64,000 bases of DNA, from contig NZ_MUYJ01000001.1 of assembly GCF_002155695.1 (NCBI RefSeq), positions 186,001 to 250,000 on the forward strand, given 5' to 3'. Under the pieces are notes generated by a model. That model was not told the DNA's origin. It saw only the letters and a list, made by a program, of their open reading frames with translations, and did no database searches. The translations under genes and the position numbers were made by a program. The DNA is from Erythrobacter tepidarius (GTDB taxonomy: Bacteria > Pseudomonadota > Alphaproteobacteria > Sphingomonadales > Sphingomonadaceae). This document shows, piece after piece, positions 17,224 through 26,838 of the stretch (position 1 is its first letter; the number at the start of each line of letters is the position of its first letter).

Positions 17224-18390
17224 ATGACCCGTTCGCTCACTGTGCTCGGCGCCACCGGCTCGATTGGCGCTTCGACGCTCGATCTGGTGCGCCGCAACCG
17301 CGGGGCATGGCGGGTAGAGGCCCTCACCGCGCATTGCAGCGCGGCCGAGCTGGCGGCGCTTGCGATCGAATTCGACGCCAAGCTTGCGGTGGTCGGGGAC
17401 GAAGGCTGCCTGCCCGAATTGCGCGCGGCGCTCGGCAATAGCGGGATCGAAGCGGCCGGCGGCGCGAAGGCGCTGGCCGAGGCGGCGGCGCGGCCCGTGG
17501 ACATGACGGTCGCGGCGATCGTCGGCTGCGCGGGGCTCGCCCCGGTGATGGCGGCGGTCGAGCGCGGGGGCACCATTGCGCTCGCCAACAAGGAAGCGCT
17601 GGTTTCGGCGGGCGAAGTGCTGATGCAGGCTGTCGCCAGGCATGGCGCGACGCTGCTGCCCACCGATTCCGAGCATAATGCGATCTTCCAGTGCCTTGCC
17701 GGAAACCGCCTGTCGGATGTCGTGCGCATCACGCTGACCGCGAGCGGCGGGCCCTTGCGCACCTGGAGTGCCGAACGGCTCCATGCCGCCACCCCGGCCG
17801 AGGCCATCGCCCATCCCAACTGGTCGATGGGGGCCAAGATCAGCGTGGATTCGGCCACGATGATGAACAAGGGGCTCGAATATATCGAGGCCTATCATCT
17901 CTTCCCGGTCGGGCTGGAGAAGCTCGCGATCGTGGTTCACCCGCAGAGCGTGATCCACTCGATGGTCGAGTTCCGTGACCGTTCGACGCTGGCGCAGCTC
18001 GGCCCGTCGGACATGCGGGTGCCGATTGCCTCGTGTCTGGCCTGGCCGCAGCGGATGGAGACGCAGCTGCCGGCGCTCGATCTCGCCGCGATCGGCCAGC
18101 TGACCTTCGAGGCGCCCAACGAGGCGCTGTTCCCCGCCACGCGCCTGGCGCGCGAAGCCATAGCGGCAGGCGGGGCCGCGCCGGCGATCCTCAATGCCGC
18201 CAACGAAGTCGCGGTAGCTGCTTTCCTTGCCGGTCAGATCAGGTTCACCCGGATTGCGGCATTGGTCGAGGAAACCCTCGCGCGCAGCAATGACGCCCCG
18301 CCCCCGACGAGCCTCGATGAAGTGCTCGCCGTCGATCAATCGGCTCGCAGGCAAGCCATGAGCCTGCTGGAGAACAGCGCCCTTGTTTGA
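17224..18390 (+). CDS. dxr: 1-deoxy-D-xylulose-5-phosphate reductoisomerase
   Basis: The 388-residue enzyme catalyses the first committed step of the MEP isoprenoid pathway (DXP to MEP, NADPH-dependent). The dinucleotide motif is GATGSIGASTLDL at the N-terminus; the metal and substrate site is PTDSEHNAIFQ, with SGGPLRTW and HPNWSMGAKISVDSATMMNKGLE downstream in two blocks. It follows cdsA by 7 bp. It overlaps rseP by 8 bp. Confidence 0.97.
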   Translation: MTRSLTVLGATGSIGASTLDLVRRNRGAWRVEALTAHCSAAELAALAIEFDAKLAVVGDEGCLPELRAALGNSGIEAAGGAKALAEAAARPVDMTVAAIVGCAGLAPVMAAVERGGTIALANKEALVSAGEVLMQAVARHGATLLPTDSEHNAIFQCLAGNRLSDVVRITLTASGGPLRTWSAERLHAATPAEAIAHPNWSMGAKISVDSATMMNKGLEYIEAYHLFPVGLEKLAIVVHPQSVIHSMVEFRDRSTLAQLGPSDMRVPIASCLAWPQRMETQLPALDLAAIGQLTFEAPNEALFPATRLAREAIAAGGAAPAILNAANEVAVAAFLAGQIRFTRIAALVEETLARSNDAPPPTSLDEVLAVDQSARRQAMSLLENSALV

Positions 18391-19504
18391 TTCCCCCCCT
18401 TTCTGGATGTACGTGGCGGGCTTCCTGCTGCTGCTCGGGCCGCTCGTTACGCTCCATGAGCTTGGCCACCTGCTGGTCGGTCGCCTGTTCGGGGTGAAGG
18501 CGGAAGTCTTCTCGGTCGGGTTCGGCAAGGAGATCGCCGGCTTTACCGACCAGCGCGGCACCCGCTGGAAGCTGTCGGCGCTGCCACTGGGCGGTTACGT
18601 TCAGTTCCGGGGCGATATGAACCCGGCGAGCGTGCCCGATCCTGCCGCGCCCAGAGAGGAAGGCAGTTTCCAACATGCCGCCTTGTGGAAGCGCGCGCTG
18701 ATCGTGGCGGCAGGGCCGGTGACCAACCTTCTGGTCGCGATTGCGATCTTCGCGGCCTTCTATGCCATTCTCGGCAAGCCGGTGATCGAAGGCGCAGAGG
18801 ATTCGCGCACCATCGGCGGCTTCGCCGAGGGGAGCGTCGCCGAGGCTGCGGGGATGCAGGTGGGCGATACCATCATCGCCATCGATGGCAAGCCAGTTGC
18901 CGATTTCGATGAGCTGCGCAGCGCGGTGGGCCTCCATCCGTCCCGCAAGATGGTGTTCACCGTCGAGCGTGAAGGCGCACGGATCGACATTGCTCTCACC
19001 ACCGCGCGGGTCATCAAGATCGATGAGTTCGGCAATCCCACCTCGATCGGCCAAATCGGTGTCGCGCCCGCCGGCGGGAAGTATGTGTTCGAGGATGTCG
19101 GCCTGTTGCAGGCCGTGCCTTTGGCCGTCGAACAGAGCTGGGATCTGATGGGCATGATGGTGACCGGCATCCAGCAGATCCTCGTAGGTGACCGATCCTT
19201 CCAGGAACTGGGCGGTCCGCTCAAGATCGCCAAATACTCGGGCGAACAGATGAGCCTCGGGTTCGCAGCCTTCATCAACTTCGCCGCGCTGATCTCGCTT
19301 AATTTGGCATTCATCAACTTCTTGCCAATCCCCGCTCTCGATGGCGGGCACCTGATGTTCTATCTGGCCGAGGCGATCCGCCGCAAGCCGGTGGGGCCGC
19401 AGGCGACCGAATGGGCCTATCGCACCGGCATTGCGCTGGTGCTGATGCTGATGGTGGTGGTGACGGTGAATGATCTCTTTTCGCTACCCCTGTTCGGCTC
19501 CTGA
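18383..19504 (+). CDS. rseP: RIP site-2 protease RseP family (M50)
   Basis: The 373-residue membrane metalloprotease cleaves transmembrane anti-sigma factors and signal-peptide remnants. The zinc motif HELGH is at residues 25-29, the second site NFLPIPALDGGH is near residue 315, and a single PDZ domain lies between (residues ~125-205, GSVAEAAGMQVGD). The start is a TTG at 18383 inside the dxr 3' end; this gives the normal hydrophobic N-terminus that carries HELGH, and no other start would do so. Confidence 0.95.
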   Translation: MFDSPPFWMYVAGFLLLLGPLVTLHELGHLLVGRLFGVKAEVFSVGFGKEIAGFTDQRGTRWKLSALPLGGYVQFRGDMNPASVPDPAAPREEGSFQHAALWKRALIVAAGPVTNLLVAIAIFAAFYAILGKPVIEGAEDSRTIGGFAEGSVAEAAGMQVGDTIIAIDGKPVADFDELRSAVGLHPSRKMVFTVEREGARIDIALTTARVIKIDEFGNPTSIGQIGVAPAGGKYVFEDVGLLQAVPLAVEQSWDLMGMMVTGIQQILVGDRSFQELGGPLKIAKYSGEQMSLGFAAFINFAALISLNLAFINFLPIPALDGGHLMFYLAEAIRRKPVGPQATEWAYRTGIALVLMLMVVVTVNDLFSLPLFGS

Positions 19505-19671
19505 GCCTGTATCTGCATCGAGCCGCGGTTTGCCGTGGAAAGCGCAGGCTCTATCGCGCCAGGTCTTGGCTCGCGGCTTGATTGCGCGGCGTGCATCGGG
19601 CAGAGGCATCCCCGAGCGCGCCCGGTTCTTCGGGGGCGGATCACCCACAGGTTGGACGGGACGTTAGCTGC

Positions 19672-22404
19672 ATGAACCCTATGAGCGAGACAGGCCGTGG
19701 CCTCGTCACCGGCCAGACCGGCACTTCGCGCACCCTGTCCCGGGCCGAACGGCTGGTTGCTTTGCTGACCTGCGGGTCGATCCTTGCAGGTTTCCCCGGC
19801 GTGGCGATCGCGCAGGATGCGGCGCAGCCGGCGCCCGCGCCTGCGCCTGCCGCCCAGAGCAATATCATCCGCTCCATCAGCGTGGTCGGGGCCGAGCGTC
19901 TCGAGCCGACCACCATCCTCACCTACATCCGGCTGCGCGTCGGACAGGAATATACCTCCGCCGCTGCGGACGAGGCGCTCAAGGATCTCGGTGCGACCGA
20001 GCTGTTCGCCAATTTCTCGATCCGCAATGACAACGGCAACGTCGTCATCACCGTGACCGAGAACCCGGTGATCAACCGCATCGTGCTGGAAGGCAACAAG
20101 CGGCTCAAGGAGGACAAGATCCTCCCGGAAATCAAGCTGGCCCCGCGCCAGATCTTCACCCGCTCGAAGGTGCGCGCCGACGTGGCCCGGATCATCGAGC
20201 TCTACAAGCGTCAGGGCCGGTTTGCCGCTCAGGTCGAGCCGAAGATGGTGCAGCTGCCGCAGAACCGCGTCGATATCGTGCTCGAGATTTCGGAGGGCCC
20301 GAAGTCCAAGGTCCGCCAGATCAACATTCTCGGCAACGAGAAGTTCGACGATGGCAAGCTGCGCGGCGAGATGGTCACCAAGCAGGCGCGCCCCACCAGG
20401 TTCTTCAGTTCGAACACCAGCTACGATCCCGATCGCCTTGCCTTTGACCAGCAGAAGCTGCGCCAGTTCTACCTCACCGAAGGCTACGCCGATTTTCGCG
20501 TCGTCTCGGCGGTGGCCGAGCTTACGCCCGACCAGAAGGACTTCATCATCACCTACGTGGTGGAAGAGGGGGAACGATACAAGTTCGGCGAGGTCAAGGT
20601 CGACAGCCAGCTGCGCGACTTCGACAGTGACGCGATGACCACCCAGCTGCCGATGCAGACCGGCGATTGGTACAACGCCAAGCTGGTCGAAGACACTGTC
20701 GAGCAGCTGACCGAGCTGGCCGGCCGCTTTGGCTATGCCTTCGCCGATGTCCAGCCGCGTTTCCGCGCGAACAAGGATGACCTGACGATGAACATCACGT
20801 TCATCCTGCGCGAGGCGCCGCGCGTCTATGTCGAGCGGGTCGATGTCAATGGCAACACGCTGACGCAGGACAAGGTCGTGCGCCGCGAATTCCGGATCGC
20901 CGAGGGTGACGCCTTCAACAGCCTCGCGGTGCAGCGCACCACGGCGCGCATCAACTCGCTGGCCTATTTCCAGGAGAACTTCGAAGTCACCCAGACCGAA
21001 GGCAGCGCGCCTGACCGGATCGTGCTCGAAGCCAATGTCGAGGAGCGTCCGACCGGCGAATTGCAGTTCTCGGCGGGCTTCTCGTCGATCGAGCAGTTCA
21101 TCCTTGCCGGTTCGATCCGTCAGCGCAACTTCCGCGGGCGAGGTCAGACCATCGGCCTCAGCGTCAACTATTCGCAGTTCTCGCGCTCGGCGCAGGTGAG
21201 CTTTGCCGAGCCCTACCTGTTCGACCGCAACATCTCGGCCGGGGTGGACATCTACCGCCGCGACTTCAACAGCTTCAATTTTACCAACCGCGATCGCAAC
21301 ACCACCTTCCGCCAATCGACCACGGGCTTCTCCGTGCGCGCGGGTGTGCCGCTGACGGAGTACATGTCACTTATCGGCAGCTATACGCTCAATTATGAAG
21401 ACGTGACGCTGGATGAGAACCAGTTCTTCTCCGACCTCGACGGTGACGGCACGCGCGAGTGCGATCCCTTGCTGGCGGGCCGTTTCCTGTGCGACGCGAT
21501 CGGCACCCGGCTGAGTTCGATCCTCGGCCTCACCCTCAACTACAACTCGCTGAATTCGCGCATCCGTCCGAGCCGCGGCAAGACGATCTCGCTGAGCGGG
21601 GAGTTCGCGGGGCTGGGTGGAGACGTGCGCTACGCGCGGTTCCGCGGGCGTGCGCAGCAGTTCTGGAACGTCGGCAATTCCGGCTTCATCTTCTCGGTTC
21701 TTGCGGAAGGCGGCACGATCATCCCGTTGCAGGATCGTCCTGGCGCGGGCGTGGACGACGTCTTGCTGACGGACCGCTTCTTCCTTGGTGAGCCGCAGTT
21801 CCGCGGCTTTGCGATCCGCGGTGTCGGCCCGCGTGTCTTGACCCAGCGTTACGAAACCGATGCCAATGGCAACCCGGTACTGATCACCGATCGCCGCCAG
21901 ACCCGCGATGACGCGATCGGCGGGCGCAATTACTATCTCGGCCGCGCGGAGCTCGAGATTCCGCTCGGCAGCGGCGCGCGCGAGCTCGGCCTGAGGCCTT
22001 CGATCTGGACCGACATCGGGGCGCTGTGGGGCGTCGCGACGCCGGTGCTTCAGGACAACCCGAACGGGCTGCAGCAGCGCGACGCGCAGGGCAATCTGCT
22101 CTATCTCACGCCCCGACTCGACGCCAATGGCCAGCCGGTGCTGGTCAACGGCCAGCCGGTGTTCGACCCTACCACCAGCCCCACGGCTCCCAACGGCACG
22201 GCCAATTCTCCGCTCATCCGACCGGGCAGCGCCATCAAGGAAACCTTCCTTGGCAACTCACCCAGCCCGCGCATCACCGCCGGGATCGGGGTCAATTGGA
22301 ATTCGCCTTTCGGCCCCTTCCGGATCGACTTCGCCCAGACCATCCGCAAGGTTCCGGGCGACGACGAACGCCAGTTCACCTTCAACGTAGGAACCCAATT
22401 CTGA
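19672..22404 (+). CDS. bamA: outer membrane protein assembly factor BamA
   Basis: The 910-residue protein inserts beta-barrel proteins in the outer membrane. A signal peptide ending near AIAQDAAQ is followed by a proline/alanine linker, five POTRA domains (residues ~65-490) and a 16-strand Omp85 barrel ending in a terminal aromatic-type strand (FTFNVGTQF). It is longer than E. coli BamA because of inserts in the barrel loops around residues 580-600 and 800-840. The start is the ATG at 19672; the ribosome-binding site is weak and an ATG at 19681 is possible. Its stop overlaps the skp start (TGATG). Confidence 0.96.
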   Translation: MNPMSETGRGLVTGQTGTSRTLSRAERLVALLTCGSILAGFPGVAIAQDAAQPAPAPAPAAQSNIIRSISVVGAERLEPTTILTYIRLRVGQEYTSAAADEALKDLGATELFANFSIRNDNGNVVITVTENPVINRIVLEGNKRLKEDKILPEIKLAPRQIFTRSKVRADVARIIELYKRQGRFAAQVEPKMVQLPQNRVDIVLEISEGPKSKVRQINILGNEKFDDGKLRGEMVTKQARPTRFFSSNTSYDPDRLAFDQQKLRQFYLTEGYADFRVVSAVAELTPDQKDFIITYVVEEGERYKFGEVKVDSQLRDFDSDAMTTQLPMQTGDWYNAKLVEDTVEQLTELAGRFGYAFADVQPRFRANKDDLTMNITFILREAPRVYVERVDVNGNTLTQDKVVRREFRIAEGDAFNSLAVQRTTARINSLAYFQENFEVTQTEGSAPDRIVLEANVEERPTGELQFSAGFSSIEQFILAGSIRQRNFRGRGQTIGLSVNYSQFSRSAQVSFAEPYLFDRNISAGVDIYRRDFNSFNFTNRDRNTTFRQSTTGFSVRAGVPLTEYMSLIGSYTLNYEDVTLDENQFFSDLDGDGTRECDPLLAGRFLCDAIGTRLSSILGLTLNYNSLNSRIRPSRGKTISLSGEFAGLGGDVRYARFRGRAQQFWNVGNSGFIFSVLAEGGTIIPLQDRPGAGVDDVLLTDRFFLGEPQFRGFAIRGVGPRVLTQRYETDANGNPVLITDRRQTRDDAIGGRNYYLGRAELEIPLGSGARELGLRPSIWTDIGALWGVATPVLQDNPNGLQQRDAQGNLLYLTPRLDANGQPVLVNGQPVFDPTTSPTAPNGTANSPLIRPGSAIKETFLGNSPSPRITAGIGVNWNSPFGPFRIDFAQTIRKVPGDDERQFTFNVGTQF

Positions 22405-23087
22405 TGACGATTTTCTCCAAGCTGATTGCCCCGGCTGCGGTGGCGCTTTGCGCCCTTGCCGCCGTGCCCGCGCAGGCACAGGTCGAAGGCCGCATCGCCA
22501 TTGTCGATATCGCGCGCGCCGTGATCGGCACCACGGCCTTCCAGACCGCCTACGAACAGGTCAACACCACCTACGCCCAGCAGAACGAACTGCGCCGGAC
22601 CAAGGCGCAGGAGCGCCAGACCCTGCTCCAGTCGTTCGATACCAACGGCGACAAGCAGGTCGATGATGCCGAACTCACGGCCAAGCAGAAGTCGCCGCAG
22701 TTCAAGCAGCTCCAGACGTTGGAGCAGGAGATCCAGGCGCTCACCAACCAGATCGATGCCGCGCGCGTCTATGCGGTCGAGCAGGTGATTGCCCAATACG
22801 GCGCTGCCCTGCAGGAAGTGGTGACCAAGCAGCAGATCAAGCTGGTGATCGATCCGGGCAGCGTGATGTACACCGTCCCCGAGGCCGACATTACCCAGCA
22901 GATCACCACCGCGCTGAACGCCAAGGTTCCCTCGGTCGGCATCGTTCCGCCGCAGGGATGGCAGCCCGCGCGCGAAAGCGTGCAGCTGTATCAGGAGATC
23001 CAGCAGCGCCTGCTCACCGCGCAGCTGATCCAGCAGCGCCAACAGCAGCAGCAGCAGGGCAATCCGCAGGCCCCGGCCGGCCGCTGA
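22404..23087 (+). CDS. skp: OmpH/Skp-family periplasmic chaperone
   Basis: The 227-residue protein has a signal peptide ([26 protein letters not shown]) and a long helical mid-section rich in Gln, Lys and Glu, the tentacle region of Skp-type chaperones that hold unfolded outer membrane proteins. [13 protein letters not shown] is the conserved first strand. The C-terminus is a glutamine-rich tail ([11 protein letters not shown]) that looks disordered. The start overlaps the bamA stop as TGATG. Confidence 0.9.
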   Translation: MTIFSKLIAPAAVALCALAAVPAQAQVEGRIAIVDIARAVIGTTAFQTAYEQVNTTYAQQNELRRTKAQERQTLLQSFDTNGDKQVDDAELTAKQKSPQFKQLQTLEQEIQALTNQIDAARVYAVEQVIAQYGAALQEVVTKQQIKLVIDPGSVMYTVPEADITQQITTALNAKVPSVGIVPPQGWQPARESVQLYQEIQQRLLTAQLIQQRQQQQQQGNPQAPAGR

Positions 23088-23119
23088 GGCGGGCCTCTAC
23101 GCCAGCCAGGGAGCAAGCG

Positions 23120-23593
23120 ATGAGCGAGGCTGAGATTCCCGCTCCGGCGGCAGTGGATTACGACATCGGCAAGGTCCTCCAGGCCTTGCCGCATCGCTAT
23201 CCGCTGCTGCTGGTCGACCGCGTGCGGTCGATGACGCTGGGCGAGCGGATCCACGCGGTCAAGGCCGTGAGCATGAACGAGCAGTTCTTCCAGGGCCATT
23301 TTCCTGGTGCTCCGATCATGCCCGGCGTGCTTCAGATCGAGGCGCTGGCGCAGGCCGCGGGCATACTCGGGATCGAGACGATGCAGCTGGCCGGTAGCGG
23401 CAAGCTGGTGATCTTCATGGGTATCGAGAACGCCAAGTTCCGCGCCCCGGTGACGCCGGGATGCCTGCTCGATCTGCATGTCGAGTTCACTCAGAAGCGC
23501 AGCCGCGTCTATAAGTTCAGGGGCGTGGCCAGCGTCGAGGGCAAGACCACCTGCGAGGTCGAATTCACCGCGATGATGACCGACGCGCTTTGA
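23120..23593 (+). CDS. fabZ: 3-hydroxyacyl-ACP dehydratase
   Basis: The 157-residue hot-dog-fold enzyme dehydrates 3-hydroxyacyl-ACP in fatty acid elongation. The active site His60 lies in [13 protein letters not shown] and Glu74 in [19 protein letters not shown] is the conserved N-terminal block. A GGGAGCAAGCG site precedes the ATG. In most Gram-negatives fabZ is flanked by lpxD, lpxA and lpxB; none is present here. Confidence 0.96.
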   Translation: MSEAEIPAPAAVDYDIGKVLQALPHRYPLLLVDRVRSMTLGERIHAVKAVSMNEQFFQGHFPGAPIMPGVLQIEALAQAAGILGIETMQLAGSGKLVIFMGIENAKFRAPVTPGCLLDLHVEFTQKRSRVYKFRGVASVEGKTTCEVEFTAMMTDAL

Positions 23594-24005
23594 GCTGCGC
23601 AGGCCCGTGCGGGCCGCCTTCCTCGGTGCCTGCGCCCGCCTTGCAAGCTCGCGCCGCTACAGCGCGCGCCGTGCGATTGTGGCCGCGGCGCCGCCGTCCC
23701 TTTCTGCTTGATCAGGCCCGGCAGCCGTTCATCCAAGGGCTGGTTCGAGGCACTTGAGACACAGTTCAGGGATCGAAATGGCCGCGCTCAATGCTTGTGT
23801 TGCGATCGGCGGAACCGCCCAGTTCCGCTCCGGCAAAACGGCGATGGCAAAGAGCCGCGTCAGCCTAGCGGCAGGGGAAGGGCATAGGAAAGGCCGCCGC
23901 CGGCCAAAGGCGGTTGCATTGCGCGGCATTCCCCACTAAGGGGCGCGCTTCCCGTTCGATAGCACCGCCGGTCGGCACCGGCGAAAGCTGACAAGGATTT
24001 GCGTC
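23594..24005. other. no supported gene; rpmE leader
   Basis: I find no convincing coding frame here. The part next to rpmE contains short GC-rich inverted repeats such as CCGGTCGGCACCGG (about 23967-23981), plausible as an mRNA leader structure, and GACAAGGA shortly before the rpmE ATG. The rest shows nothing I can name. Confidence 0.5.
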
Positions 24006-24230
24006 ATGAAGGCCGAAGGGCACCCCGATTATCACATGATCACGGTCAGGATGACCGATGGCACCGAATACCAAACCCGTTCGACCTGGGGCAAGGAAGG
24101 CGATGTCATGTCGCTCGAAATCGACCCGCTCAGCCACCCGGCATGGACCGGTGGCAAGCAGCAGGTTGCCGAGGGCGGCCGGGTGGCCGCGTTCAACAAG
24201 CGTTTCGGCGGCCTCAGCCTCAAGAAGTAG
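24006..24230 (+). CDS. rpmE: 50S ribosomal protein L31
   Basis: The 74-residue protein is ribosomal protein L31. It begins [20 protein letters not shown], with [10 protein letters not shown] and HPAWTGG. It lacks the four cysteines of the zinc-binding C+ form, so it is the zinc-independent type usual in alphaproteobacteria. A clear terminator follows it, so it is probably a single-gene transcript. Confidence 0.96.
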   Translation: MKAEGHPDYHMITVRMTDGTEYQTRSTWGKEGDVMSLEIDPLSHPAWTGGKQQVAEGGRVAAFNKRFGGLSLKK

Positions 24231-24269
24231 GCAAGCCAGGCTGCGCGGGTGGCGGCCCGCAACGAGGGG

Positions 24270-24294
24270 GGCGGCCCGGCAGGGTCGCCTTTTT
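24270..24294 (+). terminator. Rho-independent terminator after rpmE
   Basis: GGCGGCCC and GGGTCGCC form an 8-bp stem with one G-U pair and a GGCA loop, followed directly by TTTTT. It ends 64 bp after the rpmE stop. Confidence 0.8.
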
Positions 24295-24350
24295 CGTATT
24301 TGCACTCTCTCGTGCTGGCGGGCCTGGCCTGCTCTCCGGGTAGGCGCGCT

Positions 24351-24668
24351 TCATGCCGCGCACTTGACGCAGCGCGTCGCCATCGGCTGGGCTTCGAGGC
24401 GCGCCCGCGGGATCTCGGCGCCGCAATTGGCGCAGGTGCCATAGGTGCCATTGGCAATCCGGGCGAGCGCGAGGCGGATTTGCCGCGCTTCGGCGCGCAG
24501 CACCTCGTCCACCCCTTCAAGCGCCTCGTCATCGGCCAGATCGACCGCCTGTTCGCTGAAATCATCATCGAGCGGGTGGCGCAGATCGTCCTCGATCTCG
24601 TCGCTGCGTTCGAGAATGTCGGCGAGCCGCGCCTTGAGCTGCTGCGCGATGCCGGAAAAATCAGTCAT
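24351..24668 (-). CDS. TraR/DksA-type zinc finger protein
   Basis: The 105-residue protein has a helical N-terminal part with an acidic coiled-coil region (residues ~10-60) and a C-terminal C4 zinc finger, CANC then CVKC, typical of DksA/TraR proteins that bind the RNA polymerase secondary channel. The DksA tip motif DxxA may be DLADDEA, but I am not sure. The start is the second of two adjacent ATGs (24668), 6 nt after GGAGG. It overlaps the upstream oxygenase gene by one base (four if the first ATG is used). It is shorter than DksA itself (about 150), so it is a DksA-like paralogue. Confidence 0.88.
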   Translation of the reverse strand: MTDFSGIAQQLKARLADILERSDEIEDDLRHPLDDDFSEQAVDLADDEALEGVDEVLRAEARQIRLALARIANGTYGTCANCGAEIPRARLEAQPMATRCVKCAA

Positions 24669-25303
24669 CATCCCCTCCATGGCCTTTCGCGATACCACTT
24701 GGTGATCACGTATTTCACGCCCTTCCTGACCTTCATCCCGTGATGGAGCGTCGCCGGGTTGACGCTTCCGTCGGCCAGGCGATTGTTCCAGCACAGCAAT
24801 TTGCCTGTTTCGGGCTGGAAGGTCTTGTCGAGCATCTTGAAGCGGGTAGCACCGCCCGCCGCGACTTCATTGAGATAGATCATGAAAGTCCAGGTGCGGT
24901 TGCCCGACAAGGTGCAGAACCTCGCGAAGTCGCGGCCGCCGGGAGTGAAATAGTCGGTGTGCGGCTTGAACTCCTGCCCTTCGGCATAGCGCTGGCCCTG
25001 CAGCGGCTCGCCATAGGCGCGATCGAGGCCGGAGAGCTGCGCGATCAGCGCCTCGATCCGCTCCACCGCGGGCAGGCCGGCGGCCAGATCGCAGGTCTCG
25101 CTGGTGCGGAAATAGGCATCGCCATTGTCGTCGGCGATGGTCGAGGGGCGGCGACCTGCGTCGATCAGCGCGATCAGCTCGGCGCACAGGGACGGATCGG
25201 CAAAGCCGCGCAGCTGGAACAGCTCGGCCTTGGCCGTCGGCAAGCGCTGCACCCTGTGATGCGCCGACAGTCGCGCGGCGATGGATTCGCTGGTGCCGAA
25301 CAT
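24668..25303 (-). CDS. prolyl 4-hydroxylase-like 2-oxoglutarate/Fe(II) oxygenase
   Basis: The 211-residue protein is a double-stranded beta-helix dioxygenase. The iron ligands are His115 and Asp117 in HTDYF and a distal His at 187/188, with Lys202 placed to bind 2-oxoglutarate (YVITKWYRER). Family members hydroxylate prolines or other residues in proteins. The start at 25303 lacks a good ribosome-binding site; a TTG four codons upstream is an alternative. It forms a two-gene unit with the DksA-like gene, with stop and start overlapping, so the two products may be functionally linked. Its substrate is unknown. Confidence 0.87.
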   Translation of the reverse strand: MFGTSESIAARLSAHHRVQRLPTAKAELFQLRGFADPSLCAELIALIDAGRRPSTIADDNGDAYFRTSETCDLAAGLPAVERIEALIAQLSGLDRAYGEPLQGQRYAEGQEFKPHTDYFTPGGRDFARFCTLSGNRTWTFMIYLNEVAAGGATRFKMLDKTFQPETGKLLCWNNRLADGSVNPATLHHGMKVRKGVKYVITKWYRERPWRG

Positions 25304-25535
25304 CGCATTCAAGGATAGCTCGCCACAGCAGGGGCGCAATGATTTCGGGAGCCGCGTAACAATCTTGCGCGAACGCTCGCGCAAAGCACTTTTCGCTTCC
25401 CATCGGCAGGCCTTTGTGCAAGAGGCTCGCGCCCGTCCAAAGCGCACTTGACCGCGCGCCAGCCTTGCTTAAACCGCGCGCCTCTAGCGCGGGCTTGGCA
25501 GCGACCGGCAAGGTTGCTTTCGGGCAGGGGCGTGT

Positions 25536-25613
25536 GGCGATCATAGCTCAGCTGGTTAGAGCGCCGGTTTGTGGTACCGGAGGTCACGGGTTCGAACCCC
25601 GTTGGTCGCCCCA
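25536..25613 (+). tRNA. tRNA-His (GTG)
   Basis: The acceptor arms GCGATCA and TGGTCGC pair with one G-U. There is an extra G at position -1 (25536) opposite C73, the identity element of tRNA-His, and an encoded CCA. The anticodon loop TTGTGGT gives GTG at 25571-25573. The T arm is GGGTTCGAACCCC. Confidence 0.97.
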
Positions 25614-25664
25614 TCATCCCCATGCCCTGTCATGCTGTCCCGCGCCGGAAACGGGGACAAGCTG

Positions 25665-26732
25665 ATGACCGCTTTCTGGGCCGAGCCCGATTTCGACGCA
25701 CATGAGTGCGTGCAACTGGTGCATGACCGCAAGAGCGGTCTGACCGCGATCATCGCGATCCATTCGACCCATTGCGGCCCTGCCGCAGGCGGCACCCGTT
25801 TCTGGCACTACAACGATCCCGCCGGCGCGATGCGCGATGCGCTGCGCCTGTCGCGCGGGATGAGCTACAAGAACGCCATGGCCGGCCTGCCGATGGGCGG
25901 CGGCAAGGCGGTGATCCTTGCCGACGAGCAGCGCATCAAGACGCCCGAAATGCTCGCCGCTTTCGGCGACGCGGTCGAGGCGCTGGGCGGCCGCTATATC
26001 ACCGCCGAGGATGTCGGCATCACCGAGGCGGACATGGTCGCGGTCGCGCAGCGCACCGCCTATGTCTCGGGCCTGCCGGTAGCGGGCGCGGGCAATGCGG
26101 GCGGCGATCCCGGCCCGTTCACCGCGATGGGCATCTTCCTTGGCATCAAGGCGGCGGTTCGTCACAAGCTCGGCAAGGACAGCCTTGCAGGCGTCCATGT
26201 CGCGGTGCAGGGCACCGGCAGCGTGGGCGGCGGCGTGGCGCGGCTGCTGGCCAAGGAGGGCGCGCGGCTGACGCTGGCCGACATCCATTCCGAACGCGCC
26301 GCCGGGCTGGCGCGCGAGCTGGGCTGTCAGGCGGTGGCCTCGGACGCGATCATGTCGGTCGGCTGCGATGTTTTCAGCCCCAATGCGCTCGGTGCGATCC
26401 TTGATGATGCGGGGGTTGCCCGACTCGATTGCGCGGTGGTGGCCGGCGGCGCGAACAACCAGCTGGCCCGGCCCGAGCACGGCGTGCTGCTGGCGGAGCG
26501 CGGCATTCTCTATGCGCCCGACTATGTCATCAACGCAGGCGGGATCATCTCGGTCACGCTCGAATATCTTGCCCGGCGCGCGGGAGCCTCGGCCGACATC
26601 AACGAAGTGCGCCGCCGGCTGGCGCAGATTCCGGGGCGGCTCGAATCGATCTGGGCCGAAAGCGACGCCACCGGCGTGCCCGCCGATGTGGTGGCCGACC
26701 GCATGGCGCAAAAGCTGATCGGACGCGGCTGA
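25665..26732 (+). CDS. Leu/Phe/Val-type amino acid dehydrogenase
   Basis: The 355-residue protein belongs to the Glu/Leu/Phe/Val dehydrogenase family, NAD-dependent enzymes that interconvert an amino acid and its 2-oxo acid plus ammonia. GLPMGGGKAVI carries the catalytic Lys81 and YKNAMAG the second lysine (Lys69); the dinucleotide motif is QGTGSVGGGVA near residue 185. The size and the GGGKAVI block fit leucine/phenylalanine dehydrogenases better than glutamate dehydrogenases. The start is ATG 25665, 51 bp after tRNA-His. Substrate preference cannot be decided from sequence. Confidence 0.9.
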   Translation: MTAFWAEPDFDAHECVQLVHDRKSGLTAIIAIHSTHCGPAAGGTRFWHYNDPAGAMRDALRLSRGMSYKNAMAGLPMGGGKAVILADEQRIKTPEMLAAFGDAVEALGGRYITAEDVGITEADMVAVAQRTAYVSGLPVAGAGNAGGDPGPFTAMGIFLGIKAAVRHKLGKDSLAGVHVAVQGTGSVGGGVARLLAKEGARLTLADIHSERAAGLARELGCQAVASDAIMSVGCDVFSPNALGAILDDAGVARLDCAVVAGGANNQLARPEHGVLLAERGILYAPDYVINAGGIISVTLEYLARRAGASADINEVRRRLAQIPGRLESIWAESDATGVPADVVADRMAQKLIGRG

Positions 26733-26838
26733 GCCGGCCTCGAAGCGTCTGGCGCGCGGGAACTATTCGCGGCGTGCATGAATTGCAGTCTTGTCCCGGA
26801 TGGGTGTAAGGCTACAAGCCCCGCCAGACGCCAAAGCC

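Noticed and set aside
16185-17870. Long minus-strand open frame opposite uppS, cdsA and dxr
   Set aside because: Shadow of three well-conserved genes.
23754-23939. Short plus-strand frame between fabZ and rpmE
   Set aside because: No start signal and basic low-complexity product; more likely leader sequence.
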